A stretch of 64,000 nucleotides of DNA, taken from NCBI RefSeq assembly GCF_000513115.1, contig NZ_BAUU01000003.1, forward strand, positions 1 through 64,000, written 5' to 3'. This document shows, piece after piece, positions 8,593 to 17,110 of this stretch. A program made the position numbers and the translations under genes. Under the pieces are notes generated by a model, which saw only the letters and a list, made by a program, of their open reading frames with translations, had not been told where the DNA came from and made no database searches. The stretch comes from Halalkalibacter hemicellulosilyticusJCM 9152. GTDB lineage: Bacteria; Bacillota; Bacilli; Bacillales; Bacillaceae_D. How positions within the stretch are numbered: position 1 is the first letter of the stretch; the number at the start of each line of letters is the position of its first letter.

Positions 8593-9651
8593 TCAAATCT
8601 TAAAGTTTAATTTAATAATGCCAGCTTCTTTTGCTGAAGTAAATGCGATGACAATGAGTGGGCCGATAATAAACCCAAGAACACCAAATAGCATAAGCCC
8701 AATATACATAGCGATGAGAGTAGCCAATGGGGATAATCCAATTTGTTGCCCCATTACTTTAGGTTCGACCGTTCTTCGAATAACGAGTAGAATTGCGGCT
8801 AATACAAGCAATTGTGTACCCATGCTAACATTTCCGGCGAATAATTGAAAAATGGCCCATGGTGCTAATATTGCAATTGATCCAATCAATGGTATAAAAT
8901 CAATGAGCCAAATAATAAAGGCCATTAATAAGGCAACTTCAGGAGCGATAAACAACAGTCCAATTAATGAAACGATAAAGATAATAATACTAACTAAAAA
9001 TTGAGCTTTTAAAAATCCCCAAAGAACGTACTTTAATCGTGAAGTCATAAAATTGACTTTCTCTTTTGTCTTATCAGATAAGTATGAAAAGGATTTTCGT
9101 TTTAAGACGGGTAGCTCTAACAAAAATAAAAATAGAGCAATTAAATAGACGATAATGGATACTAAGTATCCAGGTATGCTCGACACAAAAGAGGTCACAT
9201 CGTTAATAATGTTGCGTTCGCTTATTGTGTTTCGAATATCATTCAATGTTCTTGTCACAAGAATGTTAATTTCTTCTACTAATTCTGGTGGTAAATTATC
9301 ATATTCGTGTTCAAGATTTCGTTGGAAATTTAGCCAAGAACGATTGATGTCATTAATGTGCTGTGGTAAATTTTCAACAATTTGTGAGCCTTGTGTAATG
9401 ACTTTTGTGACACTATAATAGCCAGTTAAACCGATAAAACAAATAAACAAGGTAAAGACAATCATGACGGCAAGATTTCGCTTTAATTTAAGTCGTTTAT
9501 GTAAAGATTCTACTGCTGGTGATAACAATAAGGCAGTGAAAAAAGCCAACAGTAATGGGATCGAAATAGGTATAATGAAATAAGCTACGATAGCGATGGC
9601 AATGATGCTAATGATAATAATGAAGGTGCGTTTAGATATGAGTGCTGCCAA
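8593..9651 (-). CDS. ytvI: AI-2E/YtvI-type membrane permease (sporulation integral membrane protein)
   Basis: A 352-residue polytopic membrane protein with paired hydrophobic helices at the N terminus, a soluble loop of about 100 residues (about 80-180) and four or five C-terminal helices. PEVALLMAFIIWLIDFIPLIGS and the GQQIGLSPLATLIAMYIG block are typical of AI-2 exporter-like proteins; length and layout fit B. subtilis YtvI. The upstream ATG at 9705 lacks a ribosome site, whereas TTG 9651 (MAALISKRTF) has AGAGGAG 7 bases before it. Specific substrate unknown; ytvI assignment is by similarity of layout. Confidence 0.8.
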   Translation of the reverse strand: MAALISKRTFIIIISIIAIAIVAYFIIPISIPLLLAFFTALLLSPAVESLHKRLKLKRNLAVMIVFTLFICFIGLTGYYSVTKVITQGSQIVENLPQHINDINRSWLNFQRNLEHEYDNLPPELVEEINILVTRTLNDIRNTISERNIINDVTSFVSSIPGYLVSIIVYLIALFLFLLELPVLKRKSFSYLSDKTKEKVNFMTSRLKYVLWGFLKAQFLVSIIIFIVSLIGLLFIAPEVALLMAFIIWLIDFIPLIGSIAILAPWAIFQLFAGNVSMGTQLLVLAAILLVIRRTVEPKVMGQQIGLSPLATLIAMYIGLMLFGVLGFIIGPLIVIAFTSAKEAGIIKLNFKI

Positions 9652-9841
9652 TGTAGGACTCCTCTCTTGAATGTGAAATGTATCTATCTGAAAAAGCTTA
9701 CACATTTCTTAACTTATATTATAGTATAGAACATTATAGAATGAACAGTTTATATAGGTATATTTCTATACTTATGGTATACTCATTCAAGCGTTTAATC
9801 AATGAAGATAGCTTGAACTTTTTGAAAGGAGTATGTATGTA

Positions 9842-10291
9842 GTGAGAAAGTCTAGTTGGATTGTTTTATTTTGTTGCATGTTACTTGTTGCTTGTCAATC
9901 ACCTGACAATTCTGAGTTAATAGAAGTAGAAGATGATACAGAGCTAGTGGAGTTTGTAACAACTTACAAAAAAACGATGATCGAGTCGGTGAATGGCGGT
10001 CATTTTAATGATGTTGAACCTTTTTTAATGGCAAACGTTAGTTTTTATCATTCATTACGCAGGTACGTAAATGATTTACATAGTGATGGAGCTAGTAAAG
10101 AGCTGAAGGAATTTCAAGTTAATCATGTTTATGAAGATGATGTAGGTGATTATTATGTTGATGCATTTGAATCAGTTGTGATCCATTACTCTAATGAATT
10201 CGAAGAAATAGAGCGTTATATAAGGTTTGAAATTAATAGGCTTAACAATGGTTCGTTACGAATTGTCACGATTCGTGAACGCGAAGAATAA
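9842..10291 (+). CDS. Lipoprotein with NTF2-like (TcaA-type) region
   Basis: A 149-residue lipoprotein whose signal peptide ends with lipobox LLVAC. The mature part (FVTTYKKTMIESVNGGHFNDVEPFL...) resembles the C-terminal NTF2-like domain of TcaA-family envelope proteins, a similarity judged by eye. GTG 9842 is preferred: the ribosome site AAAGGAG (9825-9831) is 10 bases away, while the upstream ATG at 9833 is only one base from it. It ends at a bidirectional terminator shared with yugN. Precise function unknown. Confidence 0.65.
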   Translation: MRKSSWIVLFCCMLLVACQSPDNSELIEVEDDTELVEFVTTYKKTMIESVNGGHFNDVEPFLMANVSFYHSLRRYVNDLHSDGASKELKEFQVNHVYEDDVGDYYVDAFESVVIHYSNEFEEIERYIRFEINRLNNGSLRIVTIREREE

Positions 10292-10325
10292 GAAAAAGAC
10301 GGCATTAGCCGTCTTTTTCTTATTC
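10288..10325. terminator. Bidirectional terminator between convergent genes
   Basis: AATAAGAAAAAGACGGC, loop ATTA, and GCCGTCTTTTTCTTATT form a 17 bp stem with T runs on both strands. The stem overlaps the stop codons of both flanking genes. Confidence 0.92.
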
Positions 10326-10673
10326 TTCTGCTTCTAAATTCCCTTTTAAAAGTTCAAGCTTCTTGTTACACTTATCAATAATTTGTTGCGGGAATTCTTC
10401 TCCTTCGTACTCAACGCCATGTGGATAATAATGCTTACCGAGTAAAGGAGTCATCAATTTCACGATTGTATCTTCTTTTGGAATCTCGCCTTTAATTGCA
10501 TATGCAGGAATGCGTAAATAATAAATATTTCCTTGGTTCACAATTTTGTAATCAAACATGGCACGTTCATAGTCCCATTGACCTGCATGGACAAGTCCGA
10601 TTGATTCACACGCATATCGAAGTGTCTCAAAACGTAATTCTTTATCTGCTAATTCAATGTGATCAAATCTCAC
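10320..10673 (-). CDS. YugN-like family protein
   Basis: A soluble protein of 117 residues with the AGQWDYERAMFDYKI core that marks the YugN family; function unknown. The longer frame to 10784 has no ribosome site, whereas GTG 10673 (MRFDHIELADKE) follows GGAGG by about 10 bases and gives the family start. In B. subtilis yugN lies elsewhere, so its position beside ylbC differs from that species. Confidence 0.78.
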   Translation of the reverse strand: MRFDHIELADKELRFETLRYACESIGLVHAGQWDYERAMFDYKIVNQGNIYYLRIPAYAIKGEIPKEDTIVKLMTPLLGKHYYPHGVEYEGEEFPQQIIDKCNKKLELLKGNLEAEE

Positions 10674-10890
10674 TGTCAATCCGCCTCCAATTGATCTTAT
10701 ATGTACTCTTTTTAATGATAGTATGAATTGAGCTATGTTGCAATGTATAATCATGAATGTTTTGTGTAGATTCCCATTCGACAAGATTATACTGGAAATG
10801 GACAGAAGGTTACAACGTTAGAGAGAGGAATAAGACGACTGAACATTGAATAAATCATCTATATAAGATTGAAAGAATAGAGGTGTTTTT

Positions 10891-11976
10891 ATGAAGAAGA
10901 TTATTATAATTTTGGGTTGTGCCTGTCTTCTTCTTTTTTTTCTCATTATTGAATCAGATTATTTTCAAAATGCTGAGGAAAATGAGACAGGTGATACAGA
11001 AGAGTTTCAGGTAATAGAATGGTTATATGGGGAGGAATTAACAGAAGATTTAGAGATAGAAGAACCGGATTATGAAGAAAATCTACTAACAGAAGAAGAG
11101 GTTTTTATTGGATTGACTGGCGATGAAATAAAAGAAAGATTTGGTGAACCTGATCGCATAGACCCGACAGCTTATTCATATGACTGGTGGATTTATTTAT
11201 TTGAAGATGATTCAACGACATATTTACAAGTAGGTATGCATGATGGAGAAGTTGTAACAGCTTTTGTATCAGGACATGTTAGTGAAACGTTCTTTTCTAT
11301 TGGAGGAATGTATGAGGATTTAGATGACTTGTTCACTTTTTCTAACCAAGTTGATGTAAAAGCTACTAATGGTCAGTATCAATTTGAGTTAAGTGCAGCA
11401 GATTTGCAAGCACGTCCTCTTGTTGAAGTTGATGGGGAGTGGGTTCAGCTATATTTCGATACTCATACGAATGAACTTTCGAGTTTACGTATGCTAACGG
11501 CTGATACACTGGTAGAAATGCGACCTTATTCTGTTTCGTACATAGGTGATCCCCCAGAAAGACCAACTGTCTCATACGAAGATTGGCAAGAAATTGAACA
11601 TGCTGAAGCAAGGCAAATTTTTGATTATACAAATGTCATACGTGCCAGGCATGGTTTAGAGGCATATGAATGGGAAGAGGACGTTGCCGTTGTTGCGTAT
11701 GGACATAGTCGTGAAATGAAGGAAAAAGAATTTTTTTCACATACTTCCCCTGAGTATGGAGAGTTAGATCAACGATTTGAAAGAAATGATATTCGCTTTA
11801 GATTAGCTGGTGAAAATATTGCTGCAATGTATACAGACGGTATAGCAGCTGTGGAAGGCTGGTTAAATAGTGAAGGGCATCGAGTCAACTTGTTGCATGA
11901 GGAGTTTACTCATTTAGGAGTTGGTGTCTTCCAAGATTATTACACGCAAAATTTTATGACACCATGGTCATTTTAA
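10891..11976 (+). CDS. ylbC: CAP/SCP-domain protein YlbC
   Basis: A 361-residue protein with an N-terminal membrane anchor or signal segment (about 3-21), an acidic linker, a CAP-associated domain (about 70-215, starting GLTGDEIKERFGEPDRIDP) and a C-terminal CAP (cysteine-rich secretory/SCP-like) domain (about 235-361) with FDYTNVIRARHGL, YGHSREMKEKEFFSHTSP and a GENIA motif. Such proteins act outside the membrane; many bacterial ones are linked to sporulation or germination, but the activity is not known. It opens the ylbC-ylbD-ylbE run. Confidence 0.88.
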   Translation: MKKIIIILGCACLLLFFLIIESDYFQNAEENETGDTEEFQVIEWLYGEELTEDLEIEEPDYEENLLTEEEVFIGLTGDEIKERFGEPDRIDPTAYSYDWWIYLFEDDSTTYLQVGMHDGEVVTAFVSGHVSETFFSIGGMYEDLDDLFTFSNQVDVKATNGQYQFELSAADLQARPLVEVDGEWVQLYFDTHTNELSSLRMLTADTLVEMRPYSVSYIGDPPERPTVSYEDWQEIEHAEARQIFDYTNVIRARHGLEAYEWEEDVAVVAYGHSREMKEKEFFSHTSPEYGELDQRFERNDIRFRLAGENIAAMYTDGIAAVEGWLNSEGHRVNLLHEEFTHLGVGVFQDYYTQNFMTPWSF

Positions 11977-12047
11977 CCTTTATTGAGCACCTAGGACTAG
12001 GCTCCTGCGTATACTAGTATGAAAAGGCTTATAAGGGTGGTGATAAG

Positions 12048-12461
12048 ATGAGTAAACATGGACTTCATCCAACCGTTCGACAGTTCAAAGATTTTATGGG
12101 AAGAAATCCTCATCTTATAAGAGAAGTAAAAGAAAACAATAAATCGTTACAAGAGGTATTTGAGGAATGGAATGTTTTTGGAGAGGATCATGACCATTGG
12201 AACACATATGCTGAAAATATCGAGCAACAAGAGCCAGGTCAGGATCAAGAGGAGAATTCAGGTAATGGAGAAACAGCAAGTTCTCTAGGACAAATTATGG
12301 GATTGATTAGTCGGTTAAACGTAAACGATCTCCAACAGCATTTAAGTCAATTCAGCTCTGTGCTTGGCAATGTTCAAAATGTGATCCAATCATTTCAACA
12401 ACCGAACCAACAGCAAAATCAACGATCAAAAGATCATCCTTTTTCATTTAGAAGAGATTAG
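12048..12461 (+). CDS. ylbD: Putative spore coat protein YlbD
   Basis: A 137-residue hydrophilic protein. The N-terminal block HPTVRQFKDFMGRNPHLIREV and EEWxxFGEDHDHWNTY match the YlbD family of spore coat-associated proteins; the middle is acidic and the C-terminal third is rich in Gln. The ribosome site GGGTGGTG precedes ATG 12048. It is followed 17 bases later by ylbE, as in B. subtilis. Confidence 0.85.
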   Translation: MSKHGLHPTVRQFKDFMGRNPHLIREVKENNKSLQEVFEEWNVFGEDHDHWNTYAENIEQQEPGQDQEENSGNGETASSLGQIMGLISRLNVNDLQQHLSQFSSVLGNVQNVIQSFQQPNQQQNQRSKDHPFSFRRD

Positions 12462-12478
12462 CAGGAGGTGTGAAAGAT

Positions 12479-12727
12479 ATGCGATTAGAGGTTCAACAGT
12501 ATCTTAATGAACAACCTGAGCTACGAGCATTTATTCGACAGCACCCGAATTGGTATCGAAAGCTTAGTCGTGACCCTTCACAAATGACACTCTTAGAGAA
12601 AGAAGCTAATCAATTTTATGGTAGAACGTTTCCGCAAAGAGTGGAAAAAATGCAGCAATCATTGGGATTGATCATGATGATGATGGAAATGTTGAAGGTT
12701 GGGCAAACGACAGTGGCACAAACGTAA
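12479..12727 (+). CDS. ylbE: YlbE-like protein
   Basis: An 82-residue protein matching the YlbE family in length and in the pattern LNEQPELRAFIRQHPNWYRKLSRDPSQM; function unknown. ATG 12479 is preferred over GTG 12470 because the GTG lies inside the ribosome site AGGAGGTG. It probably forms one transcript with ylbD and ends at the hairpin at 12737-12776. Confidence 0.85.
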   Translation: MRLEVQQYLNEQPELRAFIRQHPNWYRKLSRDPSQMTLLEKEANQFYGRTFPQRVEKMQQSLGLIMMMMEMLKVGQTTVAQT

Positions 12728-12736
12728 TAATTGTAG

Positions 12737-12776
12737 TATGGCTTGCTAAGGGAATTAAATCTTCTAGCAAGCCATA
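12737..12776 (+). terminator. Probable terminator after ylbE
   Basis: TATGGCTTGCTA and TAGCAAGCCATA form a 12 bp stem with a 16-base loop. The T tract after it is short (ATTTG), so strength is uncertain. Confidence 0.55.
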
Positions 12777-12841
12777 TTTGTATGCATAATAACCGTTAAA
12801 TGAACATAATCTACACGTATGTTTAAGTGAGGTGTTTGTCA

Positions 12842-13261
12842 TTGCAACGAGTTACTATTAGCCTATTCGTTATTTTGATTATGATGAGTCCAACTGTACT
12901 TGCAGCAAACGAAGATGTGCTTGTGGAACCTGTGTTACGTGTTGGAGATATTTCTATTAATAAAGGGAATCCATTGAATCTAGTTGTCAACTATGACTTA
13001 AAAGATAATCAATTATATGTGGAATGTCAGCTTAGTGGATTTTCGTTTGGACAAAATGAAGTAGGGTCCCTTCATCAAGAAAATGAAGGGCATTTGCGGA
13101 TTTATTTAAATGATGAACATATTGCAACGTTATTTGAACGTGCCTTTTATTTGAAAAACTTACCTATTGGAGAGCATGAAGTGCTCGTGCAAGTCGTTCA
13201 AAATGACCATACGCCGTATAAAGGTGTAGGTGAAGTTATCGCTATTTCGATTCGTGAGTAA
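12842..13261 (+). CDS. Secreted protein of unknown function
   Basis: A 139-residue protein with a Sec signal peptide cut after SPTVLA-A. The mature part looks like one beta-sandwich: HLRIYLNDEHIATLF and LPIGEHEVLVQVVQNDHTPY resemble the H...G.H...H spacing of YtkA- and copper-related periplasmic domains, but this is only a visual similarity. TTG 12842 is favoured by GAGGTG 7 bases upstream. Its last 20 bases overlap the end of the convergent ATP-grasp gene. Confidence 0.65.
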   Translation: MQRVTISLFVILIMMSPTVLAANEDVLVEPVLRVGDISINKGNPLNLVVNYDLKDNQLYVECQLSGFSFGQNEVGSLHQENEGHLRIYLNDEHIATLFERAFYLKNLPIGEHEVLVQVVQNDHTPYKGVGEVIAISIRE

Positions 13262-14021
13262 GGATGTCTGATATATATCGATAAATATAGCTTTCAACTG
13301 AAATACCACGTTGTTGGAAGCCTTGGTTACCGAACAATGTATTAAATTCTAAAAAATAATAATGGTCGTCAACTTTGACTAAATCAAAGCCAGCATGATC
13401 AACGCCTAGCATATTTGCTGTATGGCGTACGAGTTCGATCGCATTCTCGGGAATATGATCAAATGAGATTTTTGCACCTTGAGCAACATTACTTCGAAAG
13501 GAATTTCGCTCATTAATTCGCCAATAAGCGGTCACAACTTCATTACCAACTACACAAATACGTAGATCGCGATCGATCGGTAGATATTCTTGGATGTATA
13601 AATAATCGTTATTTTCAGCGTATTCATTAAATTGTTTGTGTGATTCAATTAAGAAAACGCCTTTCCCCATCGAACTTCGAATTTCTTTAGCGACAAATGG
13701 GAATGAGAATTCGGCTAATACTCGATTAATATTGTCATGGTTATTTCCTAAAATAAGCGTTTTAGGAACATGATCTGGTACGACGCTCCACAGACCACGA
13801 GTAACTTCAATTTTGTTAAAGCCTAATTGAATGGATTGAATACTAGGAAAAATTTTTTTCTTCATACCATAAACAAGAGCATTAACTTGCCAATTTTCTG
13901 GAAAAAGACAGATGTCTGCTGCGGCAATTTTGTTTCGCTCGTCAAACATATGCTCAGGCTTTACATATTTAATACCAGGGATACCAATTGTTCGAAAAGG
14001 GTTAAACGTAACAATATTCAT
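13242..14021 (-). CDS. RimK-type ATP-grasp ligase-like protein (YheC/YheD-related)
   Basis: A 259-residue cytoplasmic protein with an ATP-grasp fold: the lid/glycine region FVAKEIRSSMGKGVFLI (about 110-126), the hinge YIQEYLPIDRDLRICVVGN and the metal-binding end DLVKVDDHYYFLEFN. This pattern fits RimK-like glutamate ligases and spore-coat-associated YheC/YheD proteins of Bacillaceae. The acceptor is unknown. AAAGGTG lies 11 bases before the ATG. It is convergent with and overlaps the secreted-protein gene by 20 bases, and it is divergent from ricF. It is not part of the B. subtilis ylb series. Confidence 0.75.
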   Translation of the reverse strand: MNIVTFNPFRTIGIPGIKYVKPEHMFDERNKIAAADICLFPENWQVNALVYGMKKKIFPSIQSIQLGFNKIEVTRGLWSVVPDHVPKTLILGNNHDNINRVLAEFSFPFVAKEIRSSMGKGVFLIESHKQFNEYAENNDYLYIQEYLPIDRDLRICVVGNEVVTAYWRINERNSFRSNVAQGAKISFDHIPENAIELVRHTANMLGVDHAGFDLVKVDDHYYFLEFNTLFGNQGFQQRGISVESYIYRYISDILTHESK

Positions 14022-14119
14022 GATGGTGTGGCACCTTTCTATTTAGATACTTTGACTAAAAGATTATATTCTGGAGCTAACGTTGATGTCAATAAGATAA
14101 GCGGAACAGTTGTCATCTA

Positions 14120-14147
14120 TTGTGATCCCGTTTGTTCATGATATACT
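14120..14147 (+). promoter_or_regulatory. Sigma-A-like promoter of ricF
   Basis: TTGTGA, a 16-base spacer and TATACT lie 24 bases before the ricF start codon. Confidence 0.45.
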
Positions 14148-14170
14148 AATGATTGTAGGAGGTGTTGTAC

Positions 14171-14611
14171 ATGCTAGCAACGATGTCAACGATTGAATTA
14201 TTGGATGGTGCTGACGAATTGGCAAAAGCCGTAATTGAATCGGACGTATATCATGAATATATAGAAGCAAAACAAAAATTAGAGAAAGATGTTGAGGCGC
14301 AAAAGCGAATATCTGCATTTAATCATATGAAAGATCAATATGAGGACGTTCAGCGCTTTGGGAAATATCATCCCGATTATGATGAGATTTCCGCAAATAT
14401 TAGGAAAGCCAAAAGAGCAGTCGATTTAACCGATACAGTCGTTGAATTTAAGAAGGCTGAACGAGAATTGGAAAGTTTACTAAACGAAATTAGTGGAATC
14501 ATTGCTCATTCCGTTTCAAAGACGATTAAAGTACCGACAGGAAATCCTTTTTTCGATTCAATGTCTTGTAGTGGGGGATGTGCCTCAGGGAGTTGTGGTT
14601 GTAGTTCATGA
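14171..14611 (+). CDS. ricF: RicF (YlbF), subunit of the RicAFT RNA-maturation complex
   Basis: A 146-residue helical protein. With RicA (YmcA) and RicT (YaaT) it forms an iron-sulfur complex that assists RNase Y in processing operon mRNAs and affects competence, biofilm and sporulation (known for B. subtilis). The ELAKAVIESDVYHEYIEAK start and the cysteine-rich tail (CSGGCASGSCGCSS) that helps hold the cluster are intact. ATG 14171 is preferred over GTG 14162, which sits in the AGGAGGTG ribosome site. ylbG follows 82 bases later. Confidence 0.92.
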   Translation: MLATMSTIELLDGADELAKAVIESDVYHEYIEAKQKLEKDVEAQKRISAFNHMKDQYEDVQRFGKYHPDYDEISANIRKAKRAVDLTDTVVEFKKAERELESLLNEISGIIAHSVSKTIKVPTGNPFFDSMSCSGGCASGSCGCSS

Positions 14612-14693
14612 ATCTATAAATACGGCGTGTTGTCGTAAGATTTTATGCATGTTAAACTATAACAATCCCGTTACATTAAAGGAGAGCCGATTT

Positions 14694-14972
14694 ATGCTAG
14701 AAAGCAAGCGACAAGGTGTAGCGATTTGGTTAACGTCATTGAAGTTTGTCCGTCAACTTCGACGATTTGGTCACGTTCATTACGTTTCAAAAAAAATGAA
14801 ATATGCGATTATATATTGTGACCAAGGAAAATTAGAGGATGTTGTCCGAAAATTAAGTAATACTCATTTTGTACGTGATGTTCAACCTTCCATGCGTCCA
14901 TTTGTTGATACTGATTTTCAAAATGCAAAACCTGATAAAGCGAAAGAATATGATTATAAGATGGGAATATAA
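14694..14972 (+). CDS. ylbG: YlbG family protein (DUF2129)
   Basis: A 92-residue protein of the YlbG/DUF2129 family: RQGVAIWLTSLKFVRQLRRFGHVHYVSKKMKYAIIYC and the final HFVRDVQPSMRPF block are typical. Function unknown. ATG 14694 follows AAAGGAGAG; the longer open frame upstream overlaps ricF and is not used. A terminator follows closely. Confidence 0.9.
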   Translation: MLESKRQGVAIWLTSLKFVRQLRRFGHVHYVSKKMKYAIIYCDQGKLEDVVRKLSNTHFVRDVQPSMRPFVDTDFQNAKPDKAKEYDYKMGI

Positions 14973-14976
14973 GATG

Positions 14977-15010
14977 AAAGAGTCAGGGACAATTTCCTGA
15001 CTCTTTCTTT
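14977..15010 (+). terminator. Terminator after ylbG
   Basis: AAAGAGTCAGG and TCCTGACTCTTT pair around a short loop, followed by CTTTG. Confidence 0.75.
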
Positions 15011-15043
15011 GTATATGATCGGCCTTTTGTAGTTAGTAATGTC

Positions 15044-15433
15044 TTATTGTAACGGTGGGATGTATTTGTTCATCCGCAGTACTCCGATTAAATATTGAAA
15101 ATATAAAACTTCTTCGGAAAAGGTATGAGAAGGCTTAACTTCTAATCGATGTATGTTAATTTCGAGTTCCTCACACAGCTTTTTTATAAGGTGATACCGT
15201 TCTGTTTCTTTATAACTTGGATTTAATATTCCTTCTAAACAAATGTAAAGCGGCATCATTTTCCCAGGACTTGCAGGCTGTAAAATAAGGACAACTGATG
15301 ACATAGGACGTTCAGCAATCGTCGTGTCAAGCTGGAGTAGCATATGAATTCGCTCAGTATTAGTACGAGCAAGCTCTAATAACTCATAGAGATCATTATA
15401 ACCTTCCCCTAATTTAATGAAACGTTGAATCAT
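15044..15433 (-). CDS. Conserved hypothetical protein (DUF7147-like)
   Basis: A 129-residue protein beginning MIQRFIKLGEGYNDLYELLELA and ending YFQYLIGVLRMNKYIPPLQ; both ends look like a conserved Bacillaceae family that I recall as DUF7147, without known function. GAGGG lies 8 bases before ATG 15433; the upstream ATG at 15460 has no ribosome site. It is transcribed against the ylb genes and lies downstream of the csfG-like RNA terminator, so it needs its own promoter. Confidence 0.7.
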   Translation of the reverse strand: MIQRFIKLGEGYNDLYELLELARTNTERIHMLLQLDTTIAERPMSSVVLILQPASPGKMMPLYICLEGILNPSYKETERYHLIKKLCEELEINIHRLEVKPSHTFSEEVLYFQYLIGVLRMNKYIPPLQ

Positions 15434-15485
15434 AAAGGATACCCTCTTTCTTTCAAGCATCTATTTGTTTCTATACTATCGAAAG

Positions 15486-15516
15486 AAAAAAATCCTCGCA
15501 AGAAATTCTTGCGAGG
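15486..15516 (-). terminator. Terminator of the CsfG-like RNA (minus strand)
   Basis: On the minus strand CCTCGCAAGAA, one unpaired base and TTCTTGCGAGG are followed by ATTTTTTTC. The T run exists only in the minus direction, which fixes the strand of the transcript that ends here. Confidence 0.88.
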
Positions 15517-15633
15517 TGCCTTACACATACATTGGTATGTACTTAAGGCTATGGGAGAGGAGAAACCGGAGGAAGAACTTATGGGGAAACGTAAGCCTTC
15601 TCCGCGGTTGTAGCAACACTAAGTGAATGCTAC
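15486..15633 (-). ncRNA. csfG: Sporulation small RNA CsfG
   Basis: A transcript of about 148 bases is predicted from a sigma-F/G-type promoter (15640-15669) to a strong terminator. It contains a 5' hairpin (GTAGCA...TGCTAC), a long-range pair (AAGGCT with AGCCTT), a small ACATAC-CAAT-GTATGT hairpin, and C-rich unpaired tracts (TTCTTCCTCC, TTTCTCCTCTCCC) complementary to ribosome-binding sites. In B. subtilis CsfG is a conserved forespore RNA encoded in the ylbG-ylbH gap, exactly this place. The motif once described as a ylbH leader lies here too. Identity rests on location, promoter class and layout, not on an alignment. Confidence 0.75.
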
Positions 15634-15639
15634 TAGTTG

Positions 15640-15669
15640 AAGTATGACCGATTTTGTACCATTTCATAC
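15640..15669 (-). promoter_or_regulatory. Sigma-F/sigma-G promoter of csfG
   Basis: Read on the minus strand, GTATG (-35), 15 bases, and GGTCATACTT (-10) match GYATA-N15-GGNNANANTR with mismatches only at the final purine of each element. CATACTT also fits the sigma-G -10. Start of transcription is expected near 15633. Confidence 0.65.
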
Positions 15670-15829
15670 ATGTATTTTTCTTATATTATGATGTTGGATG
15701 TTTCTACCATTTACTTCGTTTACACATGTTTAGTTCGGAAAGCTGAATTCAAATCAAGCATATTTCAGTTACTTCGTAAAACGAAGGAAATGCTTAGCAA
15801 CGCCCGCCTGTAGGAGCATCTCTTCAAAG

Positions 15830-15864
15830 CCACTGAAAAAGTTAAAACTAAACTTTTTCAGTGG
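15830..15864. repeat. Dispersed hairpin repeat, copy 1 (ylbG-rsmD gap)
   Basis: CCACTGAAAAAGTT, loop AAAACTA, and AACTTTTTCAGTGG form a perfect 14 bp stem. A close relative (CAC...AAAAAGGTAAAAACCAAACTTTTTCAGTG) occurs at 56847-56878. The flank at 15720-15830 (CTTCGTAAAACGAAG and the CGCCCGCCTGTAGGAGC stretch) may belong to the same element. Apart from this, 15670-16003 shows no gene. Confidence 0.5.
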
Positions 15865-16003
15865 TCTCATCCCTTTATCACGGGAGCGGTCGATTTTCTA
15901 AAGGAATTCTTTTATCTTTTCGGCTTCTTATAGTTCTCGCTTTTCATTCAATTTATGATAGGATAAAATGATAAAATATCGAAACAGAATTTAGGTGAGT
16001 AGG

Positions 16004-16552
16004 ATGAGAGTCATTTCTGGTCTTAAGAAAGGTTTATCGTTAAAGGCTGTTCCTGGTTCTTCAACAAGACCAACAACAGATAAAGTGAAGGAAGCGATCT
16101 TCAATATTGTCGGTCCTTACTTTGATGGTGGGAGCGGACTTGACCTATATGCTGGTACAGGTGGACTTGGAATTGAAGCGTTAAGTAGAGGAATGGACAA
16201 TGTTATATTTGTTGATCAGAATAAAAAAGCGATAAGTATTATTAAAGATAATTTACAGCATTGTTCATTTAGTGAGAATGCTGAAGTATATCGAAATGAT
16301 GCGAACCGAGCTTTAAAAGCGTTAATCAAGCGTGAACGATCGTTTGATCTGATCTTTCTAGATCCGCCATATGCACAACAACAGCTGGCAAATGAATTAA
16401 GTATTATCGTTGATTTTCATTTGATTCGTGAAAATGGTATGATCGTTTGTGAAAGCGGTCTAGGTACGACAATGCCTGAGCATCTATCAACATTAGAACG
16501 TGTTAGGCAAGAAGCTTACGGTGATACGCTAATTACCATTTACCGCAATTGA
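16004..16552 (+). CDS. rsmD: 16S rRNA (guanine966-N2)-methyltransferase RsmD
   Basis: A 182-residue SAM-dependent methyltransferase (YlbH) acting on 16S rRNA in small-subunit assembly. The N-terminal MRVISGLKKGLSLKAVPG and STRPTTDKVKEAIFN are family hallmarks. SAM motif I is LDLYAGTGGLGIEALSRG and the catalytic motif IV is FLDPPYA. ATG 16004 is preferred over GTG 15995, which lies in the AGGTGAG ribosome site. coaD follows 27 bases later, so the two are probably co-transcribed. Confidence 0.95.
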   Translation: MRVISGLKKGLSLKAVPGSSTRPTTDKVKEAIFNIVGPYFDGGSGLDLYAGTGGLGIEALSRGMDNVIFVDQNKKAISIIKDNLQHCSFSENAEVYRNDANRALKALIKRERSFDLIFLDPPYAQQQLANELSIIVDFHLIRENGMIVCESGLGTTMPEHLSTLERVRQEAYGDTLITIYRN

Positions 16553-16564
16553 TACTTGTAATGA

Positions 16565-17062
<498 letters not shown>

Positions 17063-17065
<3 letters not shown>

Positions 17066-17110
17066 AAAGAGTGGGTATTCAGCACTTATATGTGCTGATC
17101 CACTCTTTTT
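17063..17110. terminator. Terminator between convergent coaD and ylbJ
   Basis: AAAAAGAGTGG ... CCACTCTTTTT with an inner CAGCAC/GTGCTG stem; T or A runs flank it on both sides. It overlaps the last codons of ylbJ. Confidence 0.88.

Noticed and set aside
15486-15994. A cis-acting ylbH (rsmD) leader on the plus strand
   Set aside because: The terminator T run and the sigma-F/G promoter both lie on the minus strand, and the element is more than 350 bases from rsmD with another hairpin repeat between.
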